A DNA stretch of 64,000 nucleotides. Origin: CBDCGS01 sp965216915 (GTDB taxonomy: Bacteria; Pseudomonadota; Alphaproteobacteria; UBA828). The stretch is from NCBI GenBank assembly GCA_965216915.1, contig CBDCGS010000008.1, positions 62,001 to 126,000 of the forward strand, read 5' to 3'. Positions within the stretch are counted from its first letter, which is position 1; each line of letters opens with the position of its first letter. A program made the position numbers and the translations under genes. Below are positions 58,112-64,000 of the stretch, in pieces. Below the pieces are notes generated by a model that was given only the letters and a program-made list of their open reading frames with translations, ran no database searches and was not told the origin of the DNA.

Positions 58112-59398
58112 ATGGGCATGGTTAACGCAGCCTGCCGAGACTGCCGGTTCGAGGGTGCGGATGCCGCGTCGGCCTGCCCGGCATGCGGCTCCGAGCGCCT
58201 CATTCGCCACCCGGAGCTCGGCGGCCTCACGGTGGCTCATCTCGATTGCGATGCCTTCTACGCCGCGGTCGAGAAGCGGGACGACCCGTCACTTGTCGAC
58301 AAGCCGGTGGTCGTGGGCGGCGCCAAGCGGGGCGTGGTGGCGGCATGCTGCTACGTCGCACGGCGCTACGGCATCCACTCGGCGATGCCCATGTTCAAAG
58401 CGCTCCGCGCCTGCCCCCATGCCGTGGTGATCCGGCCCGACATGGAGAAATACGTCGCGGTCGGGCGTGTCGTCCGCGCGATGATGCAAGACGTGACGCC
58501 GCTCGTGGAGCCGCTCTCGATCGACGAGGCGTTTCTCGACCTTGCGGGCACTGAGGCCGTGCATGGTGGCAGCGCGGCGCGCACGCTCGCGGGCCTCGCG
58601 CGGCGCATCGAGGCGGAGGTGCGCATCACGGTCTCGATCGGGCTCAGCTACAACAAGTCGCTCGCCAAGATCGCCTCCGACCTCGAGAAGCCCCGCGGCT
58701 TCGCCGTGATCGGGCGGACGGAGGCGCAGGGCTTTCTCGCGGACAAGCCGGTCGGCCTGATTTTCGGTGTCGGCCAGGCCTTCGAGCGCCGGCTCAAGCG
58801 CGACGGCTATCACCGCATCGGCGACCTCGCGGCGACGCCGGAGCGCGATCTCACGGCGCGCTACGGCGCGATCGGCACGCGCCTCGCGGCCTTCGCGCGC
58901 GGCGAGGACGCGCGCAAGGTGACGCCCGGCCGGCGCGCCAAGAGCGTCTCGTCCGAGACCACCTTCGGCGAGGACACGGCGGATCTCGCCGTGCTCAGGA
59001 CCAAGTTATGGCGGCAATGCGAGCGCGTCGCGCGGCGCCTCCGCGAGAAGGATCTGGCCGGGCGCACGGTGACGCTCAAGCTCAAGACCCACAACTTCCG
59101 CATCCTCACGCGCCGGCGCACGCTCGCCGTGCCGACGCAGCTCGCCGCCGTCCTGTTCGAGGCGGCTGCGCCGCTGCTCGAGGCGGAGGCGCACGGCGGT
59201 CCCTATCGTCTGCTCGGTGTCGGCGCGAGTGATCTCGTCCCCGGCGGCGAGGCCGACGGTTGGGATCTCTTCGGTGCCGACCGCCGGCGCACCGCGGCGT
59301 TGGAGCGCACGATGGACGATCTCCGCGCACGCTTCGGCGAGCACGCACCCGTCAAGGGCCGCGCGCTCGACCGCCGCGCAGTGCCTCCCAAACGCTGA
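58112..59398 (+). CDS. dinB: DNA polymerase IV (Y-family) with N-terminal zinc-finger-like extension
   Basis: 428 residues from the ATG at 58112; a GTG at 58100 or ATG at 58118 are options. Residues 8-25 hold two CxxC pairs (C8, C11, C22, C25), a zinc-ribbon-like extension missing from E. coli Pol IV. The palm starts VAHLDCDAFYAAVEKRDDP, with catalytic SIDEAFLDLAG, then SIGLSYNKSLAKIASDLEKP and the little finger (SVSSETTFGEDTADLAVLR). An error-prone translesion polymerase. No LexA box was clear upstream. Confidence 0.92.
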   Translation: MGMVNAACRDCRFEGADAASACPACGSERLIRHPELGGLTVAHLDCDAFYAAVEKRDDPSLVDKPVVVGGAKRGVVAACCYVARRYGIHSAMPMFKALRACPHAVVIRPDMEKYVAVGRVVRAMMQDVTPLVEPLSIDEAFLDLAGTEAVHGGSAARTLAGLARRIEAEVRITVSIGLSYNKSLAKIASDLEKPRGFAVIGRTEAQGFLADKPVGLIFGVGQAFERRLKRDGYHRIGDLAATPERDLTARYGAIGTRLAAFARGEDARKVTPGRRAKSVSSETTFGEDTADLAVLRTKLWRQCERVARRLREKDLAGRTVTLKLKTHNFRILTRRRTLAVPTQLAAVLFEAAAPLLEAEAHGGPYRLLGVGASDLVPGGEADGWDLFGADRRRTAALERTMDDLRARFGEHAPVKGRALDRRAVPPKR

Positions 59399-59411
59399 GG
59401 GCAATGTTGGA

Positions 59412-60266
59412 TTAGGGTGTGTCGGCGGCGCTTTCGATCGGCGTGTCGGCGCGGCCGGCCCATTCGGTCCAGGAGCCGTCATAGACCGCGACGTCGGTGA
59501 TGCCGACCGTATGCAAACCGAGGGAGAGCAGGCAGGCGCTGATCCCCGAGCCACAGCTCGTCACGATTGGCTTTTCGAGCGACACGCCGGCACTCGTGAA
59601 CGCGGTGCAGAGCCCCTCGGCATCGCGGAGCGTCCCCTCATCGGTGAGCAGAGCCTGATAGGGCACGTTGAAGCTGCCGGGCATGTGTCCGCCGCGGAGG
59701 CCGGGCCGGGGCTCGGGCTCGCTGCCGGCGAAGCGGCCCGGCGAGCGGGCATCGACGATCTGCGCTGCGCCGCTCGCAAGCGTGTTGCGCACGTCTGCAA
59801 GGGAGCGCACGAGGCTCGGATCGAGGGTCGCTTCGAAGGTCGCGGGCTCAGGCCTCGCCGGGCCGAAATCGAGCGACCGATCCTCGCTCTTCCACGCCGG
59901 TAGGCCGCCGCCGAGAACCGACACCTGCGTATGGCCGAAGGCGCGGAACATCCACCACGCGCGCGGCGCGCTGAACAGGCCGACGCTGTCGTAGGCCACC
60001 ACGTGGGAGGCGTTGTCGATGCCGAGCGCGCCCACCGCGGCGCCAAATGCCTCGGCGCTCGGCAGCATGTGGGGCAGCGGCGACGCTGGGTCCGAGATGC
60101 CGTCGATGTCGAAGAACAGGGCGCCCGGAATGTGCGCCGCGATGAACTCCTGCGCCGGGTCCCGCTCCGCCGCCGGCATGTGCCACGAGGCATCGACCAC
60201 GCGCACGGCGGGATTGTCCAGCTGGCTGCTGAGCCAACGCGTGGTCACGATCGGCGGCACCGCCAT
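59412..60266 (-). CDS. sseA: 3-mercaptopyruvate/thiosulfate sulfurtransferase (tandem rhodanese)
   Basis: 284 residues, two rhodanese domains. The first is inactive (SHVVAYDSVGLFSAPRAWWM); the second has the catalytic loop CGSGISA, typical of SseA mercaptopyruvate sulfurtransferases. Linker block GGLPAWKSEDRSLD is typical. It transfers sulfane sulfur to cyanide or thiols. The AlaX gene lies upstream by 5 bp, and cysteine synthase overlaps that, making a sulfur/amino-acid operon. Confidence 0.9.
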   Translation of the reverse strand: MAVPPIVTTRWLSSQLDNPAVRVVDASWHMPAAERDPAQEFIAAHIPGALFFDIDGISDPASPLPHMLPSAEAFGAAVGALGIDNASHVVAYDSVGLFSAPRAWWMFRAFGHTQVSVLGGGLPAWKSEDRSLDFGPARPEPATFEATLDPSLVRSLADVRNTLASGAAQIVDARSPGRFAGSEPEPRPGLRGGHMPGSFNVPYQALLTDEGTLRDAEGLCTAFTSAGVSLEKPIVTSCGSGISACLLSLGLHTVGITDVAVYDGSWTEWAGRADTPIESAADTP

Positions 60267-60271
60267 CGTCG

Positions 60272-60985
60272 TCAGCCGTCCGCGAAGCCGAGCGAGATCC
60301 GCCGGTTCTGCTTGCCCTTGCTCTCGATCTTGCGCACGAGCACGGAGCCGATCTCGCCGGTGCGGGCGACATGCGTGCCGCCGCAGGGCTGCACGTCGAC
60401 GCCCTCGACCTCCATGAGCCTCACGCGGCCTTGGCCCATGGGCGGCTTCACCTTCATGGTTCGCACCAGCTCGGGCTGGGCGGCAAGCGCGTCGTCGTCG
60501 ATCCAGCGCGCAGCGACCGGACGGTCCTCGGCGATGAGCGCATTCAGCCGTTCGGCGATCGCAGCCTTGTCCATCTCGAGCGTCGGGAGATCGAAGTCGA
60601 GCCGGCCTTTGTCCGCGCTGAGCTGCCCGCCGGTCACGGGCGCATCGATCACCGCGGTGAGCAAGTGCATGCAGGTGTGCATGCGCATGTGGCGGTAGCG
60701 CCGCTCCCAATCGATCTCCGCCTCGACGGTGCTGCCGACATCGGGGAGCGTGGCGCCGTCGGCTGCGATGTGCACGACATCGTCGAGGCTCGCGCCCTTG
60801 CGCGCGTCGGTGATCGTGACGGTCGATCCGTCTGTGAGGTGAAGCACGCCGGTATCGCCCGGTTGGCCGCCGCCCATCGGATAGAAGACGGTGCGGTCGA
60901 GACGAATGCCGTCGGGCCCGACGGCGGTCACCTCCGCCGCGCAACGCCGCGCATAGGCGTCGTCGCGGAAGACCAGCTCAGTCAT
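60272..60985 (-). CDS. Alanyl-tRNA editing protein (AlaX-type trans-editing hydrolase)
   Basis: 237 residues. The zinc site of AlaRS-type editing domains is complete: HTCMH (HxxxH) and CGGTHVARTGEIG. Other family blocks are TVFYPMGGGQPGDTG and KGKQNRRISLGF. It removes mischarged Ser (or Gly) from tRNA-Ala. Its start overlaps the cysteine synthase stop by 8 bp, so it is co-translated with that gene. Confidence 0.92.
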   Translation of the reverse strand: MTELVFRDDAYARRCAAEVTAVGPDGIRLDRTVFYPMGGGQPGDTGVLHLTDGSTVTITDARKGASLDDVVHIAADGATLPDVGSTVEAEIDWERRYRHMRMHTCMHLLTAVIDAPVTGGQLSADKGRLDFDLPTLEMDKAAIAERLNALIAEDRPVAARWIDDDALAAQPELVRTMKVKPPMGQGRVRLMEVEGVDVQPCGGTHVARTGEIGSVLVRKIESKGKQNRRISLGFADG

Positions 60986-61985
60986 GATCGAGCCATTGCG
61001 GGAAGGGCAGGTCGCGCTCTTTCAGGAACGCGGGGTTGTAGAGCTTGCTCATATAGCGGGAGCCGTAGTCGCAGAGCACCGTGACGATGGTGTGGCCCGG
61101 GCCGAGCTCGCGGGCGAGGCGGATCGCGCCCGCCACATTGATGCCGCTCGAGCCGCCGAGCACGTGGCCCTCTTTTTGCGCCAGATCGAAAATGACGGGC
61201 AGCGCCTCCTCGTCCGGAATTTGGAAGGGAATGTCGATCTCGGCACCTTCGAGGTTGGCGGTGATGCGGCCCTGGCCGATGCCCTCGGTGATGGAGTTGC
61301 CCTCCGCCTTGAGCTCGCCGTTCTGGTAAAAATTGTAGAGCGCGGCGCCCATCGGGTCGGCAAGGCCGATCTTGACGTCGCGATTCCGCTCCTTAAGGGC
61401 CATGCTGACGCCGGCGAGCGTGCCGCCCGTGCCCACGGCGCAGATGAAGCCGTCGACGCGGCCCTCGGTCTGCTCCCAAATCTCCGGCCCCGTGGTCTCG
61501 ATGTGGGCTTGCCGGTTGGCGACATTGTCAAACTGGTTGGCCCAAATCGCGCCGCTCGGCTCCTTCGCCGCGATCTCCTCGGCGAGGCGGCCGGAATATT
61601 TGACATAGTTGTTGGGGTCCCGGTAGGGCACGGCCGGGACCTGCACGAGCTCGGCGCCGCTCAGCTCGAGCATGTCCTTCTTCTCTTGGCTCTGGGTCTC
61701 GGGGATCACGATCACCGAGCGATAGCCGAGCGCGTTGCCGACGAGCGCGAGGCCGATGCCGGTGTTGCCGGCGGTGCCCTCGACGATCACGCCGCCGGGC
61801 TTGAGCGCGCCGCGTGCTTCGGCGTCGCGCACGATGAAGAGCGCCGCGCGATCCTTGACCGAGCCGCCGGGGTTCAGGAACTCGCATTTTCCGAGGATCT
61901 CGCAGCCGGTCGCCTCGGATGCCTGATTGAGCCTGACCAGTGGGGTGTTGCCGATCAGGTCCACGAAGCCGGAATGGATCGTCAT
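60978..61985 (-). CDS. cysK: Cysteine synthase (O-acetylserine sulfhydrylase family)
   Basis: 335 residues. PLP Lys in NPGGSVKDRAALFIV; substrate loop EGTAGNTGIGLALVG; phosphate-binding AVGTGGTLAG; C-terminal GGSSGINVAGAI. The active-site loop reads GTAGNTG rather than GTSGNTG, the variant seen in CBS-like and some CysK2/CysM forms, and the protein is longer than standard CysK. It makes cysteine from O-acetylserine or a related acceptor. First gene of the minus-strand unit with alaX and sseA. Confidence 0.88.
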   Translation of the reverse strand: MTIHSGFVDLIGNTPLVRLNQASEATGCEILGKCEFLNPGGSVKDRAALFIVRDAEARGALKPGGVIVEGTAGNTGIGLALVGNALGYRSVIVIPETQSQEKKDMLELSGAELVQVPAVPYRDPNNYVKYSGRLAEEIAAKEPSGAIWANQFDNVANRQAHIETTGPEIWEQTEGRVDGFICAVGTGGTLAGVSMALKERNRDVKIGLADPMGAALYNFYQNGELKAEGNSITEGIGQGRITANLEGAEIDIPFQIPDEEALPVIFDLAQKEGHVLGGSSGINVAGAIRLARELGPGHTIVTVLCDYGSRYMSKLYNPAFLKERDLPFPQWLDHD

Positions 61986-62135
61986 GGTGCTCGCCGCCGC
62001 CTTTTCGCCCGCTCAACCGCGGCGGCACCGTAGCCCGCGGCGCGGGACGGGATCAAGCGCGGTGCGCCAGACGCCGTCGCTTGCGCCCCGTGGGGCGGAT
62101 CGGAGAGACTGCGCCAGACCATCGCGGGGACAGGC

Positions 62136-63146
62136 ATGAGCGACCACGGCGAAATTCGGCACCCCTATCTGTTGTTTCTCGGCGACGCACACGACGATCT
62201 CGCCGCCAAGACGGCGCGCGGCATCGTCGCCTGGCGCCCCGACTGGTGCCTCGGGCAGCTCCGCCTCGATGGCTGCCAGACCACGGTCGACGTGCCCGAC
62301 ATGACGATCGCCGATGCCGTCGACGCAGGGGCGAAGACGTTGATCGTCGGCGTCGCCAACCGGGGCGGCGTGGTCAGCGAAAGCTGGACCGAGACGCTGC
62401 TCGCGGCGCTCGACGGCGGCCTCGACATCGCGAGCGGCCTGCATACCCGGCTCACCGAGGTCGCGCCGATCCGCGCGCGGGCTGAGGCGCTCGGCCGCCG
62501 CCTCATCGACGTGCGTCATCCGACGCGGGAGTTTTCGGTCGGGAGCGGCAAGAAACGCACGGGCAAGCGGCTCTTGACCGTCGGCACCGACGCCTCCGTC
62601 GGCAAGATGTACACGACGCTCGCCATCGAGGCGGCGCTGCGCAAGCGGGGCGTGCGCTGCACCTTCCGCGCGACCGGGCAGACCGGGATCTTCATCGCGG
62701 GCGCCGGTGTCTCGGTCGACGCGGTGGTCGCCGATTTCATCTCAGGCGCTGCGGAATGGCTGACGCCGGAAAACACGCCCGATCACTGGGACCTCGTCGA
62801 AGGGCAGGGCTCGCTCTTCCACCCCTCCTTCGCGGGCGTGACGCTCGGCCTGATCCACGGCGCCCAGCCCGACGCGCTCGTTATGTGTCATGAGCCGACG
62901 CGCACCGGCATGCGTGGCATTCCGGAATGGCCGCTGCCCGATCTCGGCGAATGCATCGAGGCCAACCTCGCCGCCGCGCGGCTCACCAACCCCGCCGTGC
63001 GGTGCGTCGGTATCGCGATCAACACGCAACGCCTCACCGAGGACGCTGCGCACACGGTGCTCGCGCGCACCGCCGCCGCGCACGATCTGCCCTGCGTCGA
63101 TCCCGTGCGCACGGGCGTCGAGTCGATCGTCAACCAGATCGTCTGA
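62136..63146 (+). CDS. dgcN: DgcN-like N-acyltransferase (former DUF1611), D-glutamate catabolism
   Basis: 336 residues. Opening YLLFLGDAHDDLAAKTARGI and a P-loop-like TVGTDASVGKMYTTLAIEAA, RATGQTGIFIAGAGVSVDAVV and DLVEGQGSLFHPSFAGVTLG are the DUF1611 hallmarks. DgcN N-acetylates D-glutamate, and DgcA then racemises the product. The next gene is a DgcA-like epimerase 3 bp away, which supports the assignment. A GGGGACAGGC ribosome-binding tract precedes the ATG. Confidence 0.87.
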   Translation: MSDHGEIRHPYLLFLGDAHDDLAAKTARGIVAWRPDWCLGQLRLDGCQTTVDVPDMTIADAVDAGAKTLIVGVANRGGVVSESWTETLLAALDGGLDIASGLHTRLTEVAPIRARAEALGRRLIDVRHPTREFSVGSGKKRTGKRLLTVGTDASVGKMYTTLAIEAALRKRGVRCTFRATGQTGIFIAGAGVSVDAVVADFISGAAEWLTPENTPDHWDLVEGQGSLFHPSFAGVTLGLIHGAQPDALVMCHEPTRTGMRGIPEWPLPDLGECIEANLAAARLTNPAVRCVGIAINTQRLTEDAAHTVLARTAAAHDLPCVDPVRTGVESIVNQIV

Positions 63147-63148
63147 CC

Positions 63149-64000
63149 ATGCGCCGCCTCAGGGCCACGCGCGAGGCCTGGCCGCTTCGGGGAACCTTCC
63201 GCATTTCCCGCGGCGCGAAGACCGAGACCGTGGTCACGCTCGTCGAGATTGCCGATGGTGACGCGATCGGTCGGGGCGAAAGCGTGCCCTATCCCCGTTA
63301 TGACGAGACCCCCGAAAGCGTTCTGGCGCAGATCAAGAGCGTGGCCGCCCTGATCGCCGACGGCCTCGATCGCGCGGCGCTCATGAACGCGCTGCCGCCC
63401 GGCGCTGCGCGCAACGCCGTCGATTGCGCGCTGTGGGACCTTGCGGCGAAGCAGGCGGGCGTTCGCGCGTGGGAGCTTGCGGGCATTCCGGCGCCGGCTC
63501 CTTGCGAGACGGCGATGACGCTTGGCCTCGACACCCCGGAGGCCATGGGGCGCGCCGCCGCGGCGCATGCGACGCTGCCGCTCCTCAAGCTCAAGGTCGC
63601 GGGCGAGGACGATCTCGCGCGGGTCGAGGCCGTGAGGGAAAACGCGCCTGACGCCCGCCTCATCGTCGATGCCAACGAAGCCTGGACGCCCAATCTCCTC
63701 GCGCCGCTCTTATCCGGCCTCGCCGCGCTCGGCGTGGAGATGGTGGAGCAGCCGCTCCCGGCGGGCGCGGACGCCGCGCTCGTCGGGCTCACCCCGCCGA
63801 TGCCGATCTGCGCCGACGAAAGCTGCCACACCCGCGCCGACCTGCCGGGCCTCGTCGACCGCTACCAGATGGTCAACGTCAAGCTCGACAAGGCGGGCGG
63901 CCTCACCGAGGCGCTCGCGCTCGCCAAGGCCGCGACCGAGGCCGGGCTCGGCCTCATGATCGGCTGCATGGTCGGCACCTCGCTTGCCATGGCGCCGGCG
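63149..64000 (+). CDS. dgcA: DgcA-like enolase-superfamily racemase/epimerase (3' end outside window)
   Basis: 284 residues visible, cut by the window end. Mandelate racemase/muconate-lactonising fold: FRISRGAKTE and RGESVPYPRYDETPES in the capping domain, then the barrel with KLKVAG (KxK catalytic Lys), metal ligands in IVDANEAWTP, MVEQPLPAG and ICADESCHT. It belongs to the dipeptide-epimerase branch that includes N-acetyl-D-glutamate racemase DgcA. Paired with dgcN immediately upstream. Confidence 0.87.
   Translation, partial: MRRLRATREAWPLRGTFRISRGAKTETVVTLVEIADGDAIGRGESVPYPRYDETPESVLAQIKSVAALIADGLDRAALMNALPPGAARNAVDCALWDLAAKQAGVRAWELAGIPAPAPCETAMTLGLDTPEAMGRAAAAHATLPLLKLKVAGEDDLARVEAVRENAPDARLIVDANEAWTPNLLAPLLSGLAALGVEMVEQPLPAGADAALVGLTPPMPICADESCHTRADLPGLVDRYQMVNVKLDKAGGLTEALALAKAATEAGLGLMIGCMVGTSLAMAPA

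Overview
The window is a GC-rich chromosomal segment, densely packed with genes on both strands. Gene content points to an alphaproteobacterium: a cofactor-independent allantoinase of the PuuE type, a HisN-type histidinol phosphatase, a PetR-like response regulator, an Mla-type lipid transporter with a STAS-MlaE fusion, a DgcN-DgcA pair, and CTAG-bounded intergenic repeats. The order cannot be fixed from the sequence. Much of the content is catabolic: malonyl-CoA decarboxylase, three LLM-class flavin enzymes, a sugar-type ABC importer and several hydrolases.

Layout. 1-4.6 kb: SLC13 permease (partial), NmrA-type reductase, PuuE allantoinase, a decayed golvesin-type domain, malonyl-CoA decarboxylase. 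5.1-7 kb: a lower-GC H-NOX nitric oxide sensor with its hybrid histidine kinase. 7-11.4 kb: penicillin-acylase-like lipoprotein, LLM oxidoreductase, MBL-like protein. 11.6-12.7 kb: an AT-rich islet with one orphan gene. 12.8-17.4 kb: a complete four-gene ABC importer operon. 17.7-28.4 kb: LLM oxidoreductase, SRPBCC protein, hisN, methyltransferase, two response regulators, two c-di-GMP proteins, lipoprotein hydrolase, Sua5-type protein, CysQ, UDG-family protein.

28.5-32.3 kb holds the most unusual locus. Two exported proteins carry long uninterrupted Cys-Asn-Pro tandem repeats: a 67-residue peptide, and a cytochrome P460-like protein with 35 Cys-x-Pro units. Between them, on the opposite strand, lie an exported SUMF1/formylglycine-generating-enzyme-like protein with a CGVC pair in its C-terminal loop and a cytosolic His-rich protein. 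A c-type cytochrome follows. Cys-x-Pro is the core of the C-x-P-x-R motif read by true formylglycine-generating enzymes, so an enzyme-substrate relation is a testable inference.

32.3-45 kb: apt, a four-gene Mla-type lipid transport operon, a Sel1/SPOR protein, a frameshifted MFS gene, a membrane 2Fe-2S adenylate cyclase, a polysaccharide deacetylase, a CobW GTPase with a small CxxC partner, a gulonate-dehydrogenase-like enzyme and an alpha/beta hydrolase. 45.1-47.3 kb: a sigma-54 promoter with upstream palindromes ahead of an exosortase-EpsI fusion. 47.2-51.7 kb: ThDP-dependent decarboxylase, LLM oxidoreductase, and a caspase-SUMF1 fusion. 51.9-55.3 kb: tRNA-Arg(CCG) followed by two unrecognised genes. 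55.4-64 kb: FAD-linked oxidase with a small coupled gene, pcm, DNA polymerase IV, a mercaptopyruvate-type sulfurtransferase, an AlaX editing protein, cysteine synthase, and DgcN-DgcA (the last cut by the window end).

All calls come from reading translations and motifs by eye; no database search was run.
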